Assembly (NCBI GenBank): GCA_025617745.1 | Contig: CM046859.1 | Location: 28,695,371-28,759,370 of the forward strand | DNA length: 64,000 bases | Reading direction: 5' to 3' | From: Heliocidaris erythrogramma | Taxonomy: Eukaryota > Echinodermata > Echinoidea > Camarodonta > Echinometridae | In this document: positions 24,601-29,045 of the stretch, one piece after another | How the letters are laid out: each line of letters begins with the position of its first letter | How positions within the stretch are numbered: position 1 is the stretch's first letter | The notes under the pieces: model-generated | Told to the model about the DNA's origin: nothing | What the model saw: the letters and a program-made list of their open reading frames with translations, nothing else | Databases searched by the model: none | Made by a program: the position numbers and the translations under genes

Positions 24601-24812
24601 ATCTGCAAATTCGCCATATACCTGCACTACAGAATGAACCAATTAACTTCAAAAGTTAAAATCAGATTACAGGTGAGGGAAAATTTACCTTCCCTGGCAG
24701 CTGATATGAGGTCTTCAAGAGCTGGAAAAGCTCTGTCCTTGTGGAGGAATACGTCCACATGGCTGCCAGCCTCCTGCAGAGCTGCTTCTCTAGACTGAAC
24801 GTTCTGCGGCAT
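550..24812 (-). CDS. nup155: Nuclear pore complex protein Nup155, N-terminal 811 codons in 18 exons (partial at 3' end)
   Basis: Nup155 is a scaffold nucleoporin of the inner ring of the nuclear pore, with an N-terminal beta-propeller and a C-terminal alpha-helical stack. Eighteen exons on the minus strand, each bounded by AG and GT, join in phase: 24812-24689, 24321-24184, 23157-23061, 19920-19757, 19009-18846, 18420-18321, 16631-16466, 16089-15992, 15465-15304, 14847-14747, 13816-13601, 11705-11595, 9972-9804, 8836-8617, 7895-7829, 7086-6980, 5812-5718 and 683-550. They sum to 2433 nt, exactly 811 codons. Segments nearly identical to vertebrate Nup155 include [35 protein letters not shown] and [16 protein letters not shown]. 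Human Nup155 is 1391 residues, so about 580 residues of the helical C-terminus lie beyond position 1. The start ATG at 24812 gives an N-terminus that aligns with the family. Introns are rich in transposons. The family assignment is very secure; single splice sites were chosen by phase and homology. Confidence 0.96.
684..1689. other. nup155 intron 17, unassigned part
   Basis: Intron sequence without a recognised element. A stretch at about 1345-1480 is less AT-rich and resembles a short dispersed repeat, but I cannot name a family. A (GT)-rich run lies near 1290-1302. Confidence 0.4.
1690..2490 (+). repeat. Tandem repeat, about five units of 154-183 bp
   Basis: The unit contains TACTGGTACCAAGTTTGAAG, TACCTCAAA, GATATCGCGGTAACG, GACCTCTGTGACCTCTGACC and CCCCAAAATCTAATCAG. 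Copies of the ACCAAGTTTGAAG word occur near 1769, 1923, 2082, 2251 and (diverged) 2434. The last unit passes into a GACGGACG run and a hairpin built on GCCTCCG/CGGAGGC at 2537-2569. The array lies in nup155 intron 17. Confidence 0.85.
2391..2735 (+). repeat. 345-bp direct repeat, left copy, flanking a LINE insertion
   Basis: This block is identical, base for base as read by eye, to 5133-5477. Together the two copies bracket the LINE at 2736-5132. It contains the end of the tandem array and the start of a dispersed repeat (see 5318-5690). The simplest reading is a very long target-site duplication. Confidence 0.9.
2678..5224 (+). CDS. LINE endonuclease fragment - reverse transcriptase ORF, extended at both ends by host sequence
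   Basis: The open frame is 848 codons, but only about codons 20-818 belong to the element. The first 19 or so codons and the last 30 are read from the two copies of the flanking repeat, so the ATG at 2678 is not a native start. Visible motifs: endonuclease end NQIDHFMI and SDHHLV (about residues 46-85); RT motifs [10 protein letters not shown] (near 325), [28 protein letters not shown] and the catalytic YADD (about 556-559); a C-terminal block [12 protein letters not shown] and [11 protein letters not shown] (about 733). Catalytic aspartates are present, but the endonuclease is incomplete, so autonomous movement is unlikely. Confidence 0.9.
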   Translation: MLFKCTHSNYDKKQQKYSGLVVGGTLFPHKDIHKLTWNSPNGRDKNQIDHFMINGTWRHSLLDVRVMRGADVASDHHLVLATVQVKLRKAGRTKQGRKQFDVTKLHDPEIRRSFVLEVKNRFQLLSDQHDTRQETDAYADDVDTTWDHVKQAYLKASEASLGYKQKDRKEWLSDDTWQAIETRRGVKKQVMDAKSDRLKERYKLQYQEANRTVKRKSRPDKRAFMENLGTQAEEASKKGEQGKVYKLTKIISGKYRGQTDIPIEDKQGRLLTTESEREARWAEHFNEVLNRPPPEIEAVAQDAEADLDISLEPPTKDEIVRATKTLKNGKAPGQDNLNAELFKADPKLTASILQPLFFNIWTNKKVPNDWSLGIIVKLPKKGSLRNCSNWRGITLLSIPSKILAKIIMNRLTNAVDQYLRNEQAGFRRGRGCIDQIFVLRNIIEQCTEWQRQLYINFVDFEKAFDSIHRDSLWKILRSYGIPDELVLIIKSFYDNFLCSVGNSDINFQVKTGVRQGCVMSALLFNVVIDWVMRQTTADQKRGLRWTLFTTLEDLDYADDLALVSHTRQHMQEKTSRLSEYAQQVGLKINQRKTEVMTLNIANPSTIEVNGEDLPFTEEFTYLGSTVRNDGGAGKDIKNRLNKARNAFSMLSNIWRSQQYSIHTKLKIYESCVLSVLLYGCECWRMTKKDVHKLSVFHTKNLRRILRIFWPNTISNEELYTRCSQEGMEDIIMKRRWKWIGHVLRKETTDITRTSLHWTPEGKRKRGRPKITWRRTVEDEMKTLKETWTSIHKLAQNRHDWRAFVAARYASWHVGQRKKTNQFIFVWGYIHVLVPNLRFLPQIILQISR
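2736..5132 (+). mobile_element. 5'-truncated RTE-like non-LTR retrotransposon (LINE), recent insertion
   Basis: The 2.4-kb insertion sits in nup155 intron 17, antisense to the gene. It encodes the last part of an apurinic-type endonuclease and a full reverse transcriptase in one uninterrupted frame. It ends in a run of eight A residues directly against the right-hand 345-bp repeat. The absence of stops across about 800 codons and the identity of the flanking repeats indicate a young insertion. The 5' truncation removes the promoter and most of the endonuclease. Assignment to the RTE group rests on the endonuclease tail and the C-terminal [11 protein letters not shown] block; a related clade is possible. 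Confidence 0.9.
5133..5477 (+). repeat. 345-bp direct repeat, right copy
   Basis: Identical to 2391-2735. After this copy the dispersed repeat continues uninterrupted, which marks it as the original target sequence. Confidence 0.9.
5318..5690 (+). repeat. Dispersed repeat family A (about 375 bp)
   Basis: The sequence beginning GAGTTCAAGGGAAAGGTGAA and holding AATTTGTGAGCTTTCTCATT recurs, diverged, at 57189-57572. Shorter 5' pieces occur at 24851-24925 and 36229-36350. All copies share the same orientation on the plus strand. It has no coding capacity that I can see and no clear terminal repeats. Confidence 0.75.
5718..5812 (-). CDS. nup155: nup155 coding exon 17
   Basis: It encodes [20 protein letters not shown] and [11 protein letters not shown]. 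It has a consensus donor GTAAGT, a TTTTAG acceptor and the phase needed between the exons at 6980 and 683. The first half is poorly conserved; LQRE aligns with LQRK of vertebrate Nup155. Confidence 0.8.
5813..6979. other. nup155 intron 16, no recognised element
   Basis: AT-rich intron with a C10 run near 5940. I find no coding sequence, inverted repeat or retroelement here. Confidence 0.5.
6980..7086 (-). CDS. nup155: nup155 coding exon 16
   Basis: It encodes [20 protein letters not shown] followed by NSQYTMLAE, aligning with vertebrate [22 protein letters not shown]. Donor GTAAGT. Confidence 0.92.
7395..7735 (+). mobile_element. tRNA-headed SINE with LINE-like tail
   Basis: The left part has a pol III A-box-like GTGGTTTAAACACTG and a B box GGGTTCGATCC. 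The right end has GTAAAGCGCTTAGAGACATC and GGCGCTATATAAAT followed by ATT repeats, a pattern shared with L2/CR1 LINE 3' ends. It lies in nup155 intron 15, antisense to the gene. The exact left boundary is uncertain. Confidence 0.7.
7829..7895 (-). CDS. nup155: nup155 coding exon 15
   Basis: A short exon of 67 nt encoding [20 protein letters not shown] and TL. It was chosen because phase and homology join it between the exons at 8617 and 7086. Donor GTGAGT. Confidence 0.82.
8078..8226. mobile_element. MITE-like inverted-repeat element (GGGCCC...TTATGAAAC type)
   Basis: The left end (GGGCCCCCGTTTCATAAACC) and right end (GTTTTATGAAACAGGGCCC) are near-perfect inverted repeats of about 27 bp, including CTTGTTAT/ATAACAAG. 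It lies in nup155 intron 14. There is no coding capacity; any target duplication is no more than CAG. Confidence 0.75.
8340..8490 (+). mobile_element. Retroposon 3' tail (LINE or SINE) with ATT repeat
   Basis: The stretch ends TGAGCTCTATATAAGTGGCC followed by (ATT)n, as in the 3' ends of L2/CR1-type LINEs and their SINE partners. No reverse transcriptase is left. Confidence 0.45.
8617..8836 (-). CDS. nup155: nup155 coding exon 14
   Basis: It encodes a low-complexity Ser/Thr/Pro-rich stretch (residues near 610-660 of the model), then [20 protein letters not shown], matching vertebrate SGKHNGICIYFSRI. Donor GTAATA is followed at once by C-rich runs in the transcript. Confidence 0.92.
8890..9061. 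mobile_element. Pogo-like MITE, 172 bp, TA target duplication
   Basis: The ends are CAGTTAACTTTGCA and TGCAAGGTTAACTG, flanked on both sides by TA. Inside, the words GACTTATG and AAGTCGAA recur in both orientations (sub-terminal repeats). This architecture is typical of non-autonomous Tc1/mariner-pogo elements. It lies in nup155 intron 13. Confidence 0.85.
9193..9369. mobile_element. MITE with GGGGTGTTGCAAG terminal inverted repeats
   Basis: ATGGGGTGTTGCAAG at the left is mirrored by CTTGCAACACCCCAT at the right. A second inner inverted pair is TTGATTGCAA/TTGCAATTGATTGCAA. About 177 bp, no coding capacity, in nup155 intron 13. Confidence 0.8.
9430..9790 (-). repeat. Tandem partial copies of the donor end of nup155 exon 13
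   Basis: The exon-13 donor region (plus-strand CACTCACCAAAGACTGCAGC at 9798) recurs at about 9671-9703 with CTACTCACCAAAGACTGCAG, keeping a GTGAGT donor. A more decayed copy is at 9560-9590. Each is followed by TTGCTTGAACA and GGAACCTGCTT. The unit is roughly 125-150 bp and includes fragments of the GTCTTTATAGACAGG MITE. Confidence 0.75.
9804..9972 (-). CDS. nup155: nup155 coding exon 13 (flanked by partial copies of itself)
   Basis: It encodes [20 protein letters not shown]... to NLAAVFG, the best conserved segment of the window. Acceptor CCTTGCAG, donor GTGAGT. Acceptor-side fragments of this exon recur at 10040-10455 (upstream in the transcript). Donor-side fragments recur at 9555-9705 (downstream). 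Confidence 0.95.
10039..10456 (-). repeat. Three tandem partial copies of the acceptor half of nup155 exon 13
   Basis: Copies with exon starts at about 10127 and 10289, and a degenerate one near 10447, repeat the acceptor CCTTGCAG and the codons for [18 protein letters not shown]. They break off after DWATQGFF, with a purine-rich plus-strand sequence instead of the rest of the exon. Spacing is about 155-166 bp. None has a canonical donor in place, so they look like non-coding partial duplicates. Confidence 0.85.
10555..10744. mobile_element. Pogo-like MITE, 190 bp, TA target duplication
   Basis: The ends CAGTGAAACCTGTCTATA and GCAGGTTTGACTG are flanked by TA on each side. GGTCTTTATAGACAGG and its complement recur internally. 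It lies in nup155 intron 12; related fragments occur at 9440-9790. Confidence 0.85.
10747..11594. other. nup155 intron 12, no recognised element
   Basis: AT-rich intron DNA between the MITE and exon 12. I see no coding or structured element. Confidence 0.5.
11595..11705 (-). CDS. nup155: nup155 coding exon 12
   Basis: It encodes [20 protein letters not shown]... to NFFKLHK, matching vertebrate RPVDQLRHLLVSN...ERFFKLH. Phase 0 at both ends; donor GTATGT. Confidence 0.93.
11770..12117 (+). mobile_element. CR1/L2-like LINE 3' fragment with ATT tail
   Basis: Plus-strand reading gives pieces such as [20 protein letters not shown] and [14 protein letters not shown], which match the conserved C-terminus of CR1/L2-type reverse transcriptase ORFs. 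There are stops and frame changes. The fragment ends in (ATT)n at 12105-12120. It is in nup155 intron 11. Confidence 0.75.
12118..12688. other. nup155 intron 11, unassigned part
   Basis: AT-rich sequence giving way to a CpG-richer stretch (12590-12680). No gene or named repeat is recognised. Confidence 0.4.
12689..12825. repeat. 137-bp near-perfect palindrome (hairpin, MITE-like)
   Basis: The left arm begins CTACGAAGACCTGGAAGGGC and the right arm ends GCCCTTCCATGTCTTCGTAG. The arms are about 65 bp with few mismatches and meet in an AT-rich centre holding ACGTACGTACGT twice. It lies in nup155 intron 11. Confidence 0.9.
13128..13258. repeat. Inverted repeat, MITE-like
   Basis: ACAAAACTTGCATTTAATCG at the left is mirrored by GTTCAAATGTAAGTTTTGTG at the right, followed by a GGGCCC-type end. 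Mismatched arms of about 26 bp suggest an older insertion. Confidence 0.65.
13601..13816 (-). CDS. nup155: nup155 coding exon 11
   Basis: It encodes [20 protein letters not shown]..., a Ser/Pro-rich linker, and [18 protein letters not shown]. Vertebrate counterpart ends VVVQQHMLPPKKFVLLSAQ. The exon is exactly 72 codons, phase 0 at both ends. Confidence 0.93.
13817..14746. other. nup155 intron 10, no recognised element
   Basis: AT-rich intron with no coding, inverted-repeat or retroelement signal that I can identify. The shorter introns 5, 7, 8 and 9 (18421-18845, 16090-16465, 15466-15991, 14848-15303) are likewise plain. Confidence 0.5.
14747..14847 (-). CDS. nup155: nup155 coding exon 10
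   Basis: It encodes [20 protein letters not shown]... to LMETQ, matching vertebrate [20 protein letters not shown]. It ends on a codon boundary before GTGAGA. Confidence 0.92.
15304..15465 (-). CDS. nup155: nup155 coding exon 9
   Basis: It encodes [15 protein letters not shown]... then [19 protein letters not shown] and ends HVAYYSKG. The VHVRLPPGF block is a Nup155 signature. Donor GTGATG is a weak but phase-correct site. Confidence 0.93.
15992..16089 (-). CDS. nup155: nup155 coding exon 8
   Basis: It encodes [20 protein letters not shown]... to LVGVTHSG. The TIDRS and AVTH motifs align with vertebrate Nup155. Donor GTAAAA. Confidence 0.92.
16466..16631 (-). CDS. nup155: nup155 coding exon 7
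   Basis: It encodes [20 protein letters not shown]... to ETIAAAK, matching vertebrate [20 protein letters not shown]. Acceptor TTTCTCTAG; the intron before it starts with a long homopolymer run. Confidence 0.93.
16866..18072. mobile_element. Foldback element, 1207 bp, ATAA target duplication, interrupted by another element
   Basis: The left arm begins AGGAGAATGAAACCCTGGGG and the right arm ends CCCCAGGGTTTCATTCTCCT. The arms are about 240 bp and highly similar, so both give the same 50-residue spurious reading. ATAA flanks both sides (16862-16865 and 18073-18076). The centre is occupied by the TTAA element at 17128-17772. It lies in nup155 intron 6. Confidence 0.85.
17128..17772. mobile_element. 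Inner inverted-repeat element, 645 bp, TTAA target duplication (nested)
   Basis: The ends AGGGAAATTAACCTC and GGGGTTAATTGTCCT are inverted, and TTAA stands on both sides (17124-17127 and 17773-17776). It sits in the loop of the foldback element at 16866-18072. TTAA duplications are typical of piggyBac- and Kolobok-type transposons. The interior shows no transposase. Confidence 0.7.
18321..18420 (-). CDS. nup155: nup155 coding exon 6
   Basis: It encodes [18 protein letters not shown]... to PSMLQFMDK, matching vertebrate EAGWFSQRCRKINHS. Donor GTAAGT is consensus. Confidence 0.93.
18846..19009 (-). CDS. nup155: nup155 coding exon 5
   Basis: It encodes [19 protein letters not shown]... to [13 protein letters not shown], matching the vertebrate segment that ends GRIFLAGKDGCLYEVAYQ. 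Ends on a codon boundary before GTATTA. Confidence 0.93.
19010..19756. other. nup155 intron 4 with a decayed pogo-like MITE end
   Basis: Near 19375-19464 the words CTTCGACTTACGC and GTCGAAAATCG precede a right end GAGGTTGACTG followed by TA, as in the pogo-like MITEs of this gene. I could not find the left end. The remainder is AT-rich without features. Confidence 0.45.
19757..19920 (-). CDS. nup155: nup155 coding exon 4
   Basis: It encodes [20 protein letters not shown] and on to FTRPRE (propeller domain). Acceptor TTGTCCAG, donor GTAATA. Intron 3 upstream (19921-23060) is the second longest in the window and holds an L2-like LINE. Confidence 0.93.
19921..20840. other. nup155 intron 3, left part
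   Basis: AT-rich DNA with a poly-T run near 19950. It contains no recognisable element up to the LINE that follows. Confidence 0.4.
20841..21632 (+). mobile_element. L2-like LINE fragment (reverse transcriptase C-terminus), frameshifted
   Basis: Plus-strand reading gives [20 protein letters not shown], then [19 protein letters not shown], and in other frames [20 protein letters not shown] and [14 protein letters not shown]. These follow the order of the conserved region after the YxDD motif in L2/Jockey-type LINEs. Several frame changes and stops show it is dead. It ends with GTGCTATACATGTAAA and (ATT)n. It lies antisense in nup155 intron 3. Confidence 0.8.
21906..22013. repeat. Imperfect palindrome (MITE-like), about 108 bp
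   Basis: AGAATGCA...AGGTGTTGCTAGGT is mirrored by ACCTAGCAACACT...TGCATTCT. A second, diverged stretch with GTTGTTAGGTCAGG and CTAGTAACAC at 22225-22275 may be a relative broken by a C17 run. Confidence 0.6.
22280..23060. other. nup155 intron 3, right part, no recognised element
   Basis: AT-rich intron DNA. I see no coding or structured signal. Confidence 0.45.
23061..23157 (-). CDS. nup155: nup155 coding exon 3
   Basis: It encodes [20 protein letters not shown] and the following [12 protein letters not shown], nearly identical to vertebrate Nup155 at the beginning of the propeller. Donor GTGAGT; it leaves two bases that exon 4 completes to Gly. Confidence 0.93.
23548..24107 (+). repeat. 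Purine-only (GAA/GAAAAA) microsatellite, about 560 bp
   Basis: The plus strand is almost entirely A and G, with (GAAGAAGAAAAA)n in 12-bp units at about 23966-24095. The sense strand of nup155 is therefore a very long pyrimidine tract inside intron 2, starting about 75 nt after the donor of exon 2. Long mirror-symmetric R:Y tracts can form triplex (H-)DNA; this is inference. Confidence 0.95.
24184..24321 (-). CDS. nup155: nup155 coding exon 2
   Basis: It encodes the segment ending [10 protein letters not shown], a highly conserved Nup155 motif. The donor is GTATCC, chosen because it restores the His-Met pair at the start of exon 3. The pre-mRNA pyrimidine tract of intron 2 begins about 65 nt past this donor. 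Confidence 0.9.
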
Positions 24813-24815
24813 ACC
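24689..24815 (-). CDS. nup155: nup155 coding exon 1 (start codon at 24812)
   Basis: The exon follows a TTTGTTTACCAG acceptor and starts three bases before ATG. It encodes [13 protein letters not shown]..., matching the Ala/Leu-rich start of vertebrate Nup155, and ends in phase 1 before GTAAAT. An acceptor just upstream means at least one 5' non-coding or alternative exon lies further 5'. Confidence 0.9.
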
Positions 24816-24850
24816 CTGGTAAACAAAAGAAATTGGCAAGTGATAGATAA

Positions 24851-24925
24851 GAAGGTTGAGAACTGGTAAAAGTGAACAATAATTTGTGTGCTTTCTCATT
24901 CTTTTTATGTCAGTTTGTCATAATA
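24851..24925 (+). repeat. Fragment of dispersed repeat family A
   Basis: GAAGGTTGAGAACTGG...AATTTGTGTGCTTTCTCATT matches the 5' part of the repeat at 5318-5690. It lies just upstream of coding exon 1 of nup155. Confidence 0.65.
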
Positions 24926-25278
24926 TCATGTCCGAATTCAAAGTAATTACGTAATCGCGTTGAATGCAAGGTTCGCTTACTGTCCACATCTACGCAAAGT
25001 CAACCCACAGAGCACTATACTAAAGCAAAGGTCCGAACGTTTGGCATGCTCCCAACACGGTCCTCTCGAGTGGTCATGATTTCCCTTTATGATTTTAGAG
25101 AAGCAGCAACCACTCAAAGCGACTTCATTATACTTCGTGTGCAGAATCTAGGCAGTCATACACCTCAACTTTTTCAAACACCACTGCACAAAAGTCACCA
25201 ACATTCACTCAAAATCGGCATTTAATTTACAAAAACAAACCCCAACATTATCCATGAAAAACAATAAATTCAACTCAC

Positions 25279-25500
25279 CGATGTTGGAAAAGATAATTCC
25301 AAAAATGAAATCCGCAATTTACTGTCGATTCTGGCAAAACGAGGTATCAGAGTCATTGTGTACATTTCCTGGTCGCTGCGAGTGCTGACATCTCCCCAAA
25401 AGAATTTTGTCGTTAAAAATTTGGTCCCTATCGCGTACACGGAAAAGTCCTGCTTTTTTGTGTGCAACATCGTAGAGATCGATGTGCACTTGCGATACCC
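25279..25500 (-). other. nup155: Putative 5' leader exon of nup155 (approximate 5' limit)
   Basis: On the minus strand a good donor (CATCG followed by GTGAGT) lies at 25279/25278. It sits 460 bp upstream of the acceptor of coding exon 1, which needs such a partner. An open frame from 25470 runs into this donor in phase with exon 1, so a longer N-terminus is formally possible. The homologous start is the Met at 24812, so I treat this as leader. The transcription start cannot be seen. Confidence 0.4.
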
Positions 25501-25585
25501 AGTTTCTTTGTGGACAAAATTTTATTGGCCGACTTTAGTCTAAGACATCACAACACGCGATCGTAAAAAAAAAATCAGCAGGGAT

Positions 25586-26765
25586 TTCATTTCATTTCAT
25601 TTATTTCCACTTCCAACAATATAAAATACATAGGTTTACATCGTACATAGCAAATCAATGAAACTTACAATTATTGGTTACAGCGTACAATATAGACAAT
25701 AGAAAAACCAAAACCAAACTAGGTTGGTAGCGGAGGGGACTGCTAAAAAGCTAGGCTTGTAGATTGCAGCCCTCGATTACTTATAATTGCAAAAATAGTG
25801 TATCATTGAAAAGGGAACATATTTGCACATGAACCGGATAAACAAAACATAACAGGGGTGAAAGAGACAGAAAAGGAAGGGAGAAAAAGAACGAGAGAGG
25901 GTAGGACTCTTACCTATAGACACACACAACATAACACAGACCGACCAGAATACGGATGGCAGCATAAATTGAATAGGAACGTAATCGTGTACAATGTTGT
26001 TTGAAATAAATTGAAGAAGGTTGAGGGATGATGAGTTTTAAAGAGCCAAGGTTTTAGAACAGTTACTCAGAAGAATTGTTTTCAATTTTAAGAGTTTAAA
26101 CTAGGGACATTCTTGATGCTATTATCAAGAATAGTCCAGAGCTTCGGGCCTGTGAAAGTAAAGATGGATTTAGAGAGCATAGTTCTAGTTAATGGCAGAT
26201 GAAATTTGTCAGATTGTCGTGTGGGGTAATGATGTATAGTTTTGTTTTTATTGAATATTATATTGAAGATTGAGGGTAGAGCATTATTATTCAATTGGTA
26301 CATAAACTGACCAAGATTATAGCGTTATATAAGTCAGTTATCTTCAAGATTTTATTTTCTATAAATAAGACATCAGTATGGGATCTCCATGAAGTGTTAC
26401 AATTTTACAAATAACACGCATGGCTTTCTTTTGTAGAAGTAATATTCTATGAAGATAAGAATTGTGTGTATTTCCCCAAACAATAATTAATACCATAAGT
26501 CATAACTTAGATAGGGTAAAATTAATGTCGAGTAGAGCATTAGTAGTGAATTAGTTGGCAGAACAAATTTAACCTTATTTATAATTCCTATATTCTGGGA
26601 AATTGTTCGACAAATTGTATCAATGACAATGTGTACTTTCCACGAGAGTCTATCGTCTATTGACTTTGTCAAACCTAAAAATTTCATTGAAGAAACGACT
26701 TCAATATCAGTACTATCTAGGCCTAATTTAATGTTATGTAGGTATGTGCAAATGCAACGGTACCG
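25586..26765 (-). mobile_element. Decayed CR1-like LINE 3' portion
   Basis: Minus-strand readings include SSMKFLGLTKSIDDRLSWKV, INKVKFVLPTNSLLMLYSTL and ILPYLSY (26487-26700), then MYQLNNNALPSIFNIIFNKN and PLTRTMLSKSIFTFTGPKLW (26088-26303), in the order seen at the end of CR1-type ORF2. Stops lie between them. The 3' end, read on the minus strand, is a short (AAATG)n tail at 25586-25605, typical of this group. The insertion lies upstream of nup155 in the same orientation. Confidence 0.85.
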
Positions 26766-27113
26766 CGAGCGCCGAGTACGGCGAGAAGGCTTGTTCACAT
26801 TCTGTTCGCAAGTGACATCGCCTCTGCATACATCCCAATTGAAAATCAGCTCTCTCGAGCGTGCGCAAATCGGCGCAACTTTCTCGAGGCCGTATTTGAG
26901 CAGCCCAGATTCTGCACTTTCGATACATGTAAGTTTCAATGTGGACATCCACCATCCAGAAATTGATATCATCGCTTGAAATTTTAGAAAAGTTTTGGCC
27001 GTTTTCATCATCAAATTTCATCAGTAAAATGAGTAAAATATTTATTAAAACAGTGAACATAACTTTTGTTAATTATCAAAGTATGAAATGATTCATTTTG
27101 ACTAGATTCTAGA
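26766..27113. other. CpG-richer stretch upstream of the nup155 5' region
   Basis: Contains GGTACCGCGAGCGCCGAGTA and other CpG-rich words, then turns AT-rich. No gene or repeat is identified. It could be a displaced promoter-like region or an old repeat. Confidence 0.3.
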
Positions 27114-27843
27114 CATGCGCCAGCTTTCAAATAGGTCACGCAGGAAACTCTTGCACAGCGGGTCTGTCAGAAGCCAGGCCGCCGGTAACTCCAAGGAGCT
27201 CCAACGCGCAGCGTTGGAGCTCCAGGTACAACTATCCAAAGTCGACCTAGCCCATTTTATGGCTAATTGCATCGCTTAATTTCGGCAGGTAAGATAGAAA
27301 TTTGTACTTACACTTTAAGAGAATTACTGTAACTATGTAGCAGGCTCTTTGATTTTACGATTTAACGATTGTTTCGATGAAAAAAATGGAATTTCCTCGC
27401 AGAGCCGATCTTTTCCCCGTACTGTACCGTCGATTCAAATGACTCGATCGCACTGTGTGATCGAGTCAGCGACGTATATACGGTACATTACACACAGTGC
27501 GATCGAGTCATTTGAATCGACGGTACAGCAGGGGGAAAAGATCAGCTCGGCGAGGAAATTCCATTTTTTTCATCGAAACAATCGTTAAATCGTAAAATGA
27601 AGGAGCCTGCTACATAGTTACAGTAATTTTCTTGAAGTGTAAGTACAAATTTCTATCTTACCTGCCGAAATTAAGCGATGCAATTAGCCATAAAATGGGC
27701 GAGGTCGACTTTGGATAGTTGTACCTGGAGTTAGGCCGCCGGGTGCGCCGGGCCAAGAGCTGGCACTCGGTCGATGATACCCCGCCAGTGGTCTGGCTTC
27801 TGACAGACTGCTGGACGTGGTGGGCGCGGCAGAGATGGCGCAT
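27114..27843. mobile_element. Large nested palindrome (foldback element), inner arms about 225 bp
   Basis: The inner unit, 27220-27730, begins CTCCAGGTACAACTATCC and ends GGATAGTTGTACCTGGAG. Its arms match over most of their length, including CGATCGAGTCATTTGAATCG near the centre. Outside it, GTCTGTCAGAAGCCAG (27162) pairs with CTGGCTTCTGACAGAC (27793), and ATGCGCCA (27115) with TGGCGCAT (27835). The two outer arms differ in what lies between, which suggests later insertion or loss. Confidence 0.85.
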
Positions 27844-28586
27844 CTGACACTGGTCAAATGTTTTTGTCGTGAATTATGATTTATGAATCAAACATATCCG
27901 CATTTCTATGAATTTGACTGTCATTATACTTTCTTTTCAAATATGATTATGTAATTCTTGGGGGAAAAATAAATTTCAACTTTCTCTTCAATCTGAATTC
28001 AATTGATTAAAAATCAAATTGATGAATATTTTTATTAATTCTAATTTAAAATTAAAATTTTTTTAAAATTATTTTCAGCTTTTATTTTGTGTTTGTTAAA
28101 TCATTATAAATTAAAAGGCACCCTGAATCAAACTCTATTTTAATGTGTTTTTTTATACATAATATTCTTCGTTTTCTACAAATACAATTGTAACAAATAT
28201 TTTCCATATTTCGCATAACATAAGTTAATTAGCATAAATCAATATACTTACTGTTAAGAAAGTAACTAATTAGTAGCTGCTCCAGGCTCAATTTCAGCTT
28301 TCCATTGATACCTGTTATGCGTGTGTTTATAGTGTGACATGAAATTCCCTCCATCAGTAGGCGATATTGGTCACACATTTTTTCATGCCCTCCATTGGTT
28401 TTACATTAAGACAGTGGCCGGAAATATGGTTGAAATGACAGGACTTAAATTATCATAACTTTTTAGTTACTTGACCAATTTGAAAGTTGTTAGTGTCATT
28501 GGAAAGGTCACTTAAAGAGCTTTCCTATGATACTATTTGTATCAAGATGTATGCAGTTCAATTTTTTTGTCACATAGCTATGTTAT
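27844..28586. other. AT-rich intergenic DNA, no recognised element
   Basis: No coding frame, inverted repeat or known retroelement is visible. Confidence 0.5.
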
Positions 28587-28594
28587 GGGGTAAG

Positions 28595-28797
28595 GGCATA
28601 ATCGTGATATAGTCCCCACCATACCCTAACCCTAACCTAACCCTAACCCTAATCCTAAACCCTACCCTAACCCTAATCCTAATCCTAAACCCTAACCCTA
28701 ACCCTAAAACCTAACCCTAATCCTAAACCCTAACCCTAATCCTAATCCTAAAAAAACTTAGATTTTTTTGAAGCGGGGACTATTTCACGATAATGCC
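28595..28797. mobile_element. 203-bp MITE with a telomere-like (CCCTAA)n core and 8-bp target duplication
   Basis: The 23-bp terminal inverted repeats (28595-28617 and 28775-28797, two mismatches) start GGCATAATCGTGATATAG and end CTATTTCACGATAATGCC. GGGGTAAG stands immediately outside on both sides (28587-28594 and 28798-28805). The interior, about 28620-28750, is a degenerate run of CCCTAA/CCTAAT units. An 8-bp duplication fits hAT-type transposition. There is no transposase. Confidence 0.85.
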
Positions 28798-28885
28798 GGG
28801 GTAAGATATCTATAGAATTGCTAAAGAGCATACATTTTGTTTTTTGTAAATTTACTGACAACTTATTGGCTCTTATCCATTGTAA

Positions 28886-29045
28886 CAGTGAAAGGCCGCC
28901 CCGGCCGCGCGCCGCACCGAACGAACGTTGACACCAACGCGTGCGTGGGTTAGTGCCTACGAGGCCTACGTCCGGTGGATCCGCCCGGAGGAATCGGCTA
29001 GCACACCAGCAGGTAGCTGGCTCAGCCAGCGCGCGTTCAGCTGAA
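28886..29045. other. Short CpG-rich island
   Basis: A GC- and CpG-rich stretch (GGCCGCCCCGGCCGCGCGCC and following) in AT-rich surroundings. No ORF or RNA gene is evident; it may be a fragment of a repeat or a cryptic promoter. Confidence 0.4.

Noticed and set aside
28618-28750. Interstitial telomere or chromosome end
   Set aside because: The array is short and degenerate and is enclosed by inverted repeats and a target duplication, so a transposon explains it better.
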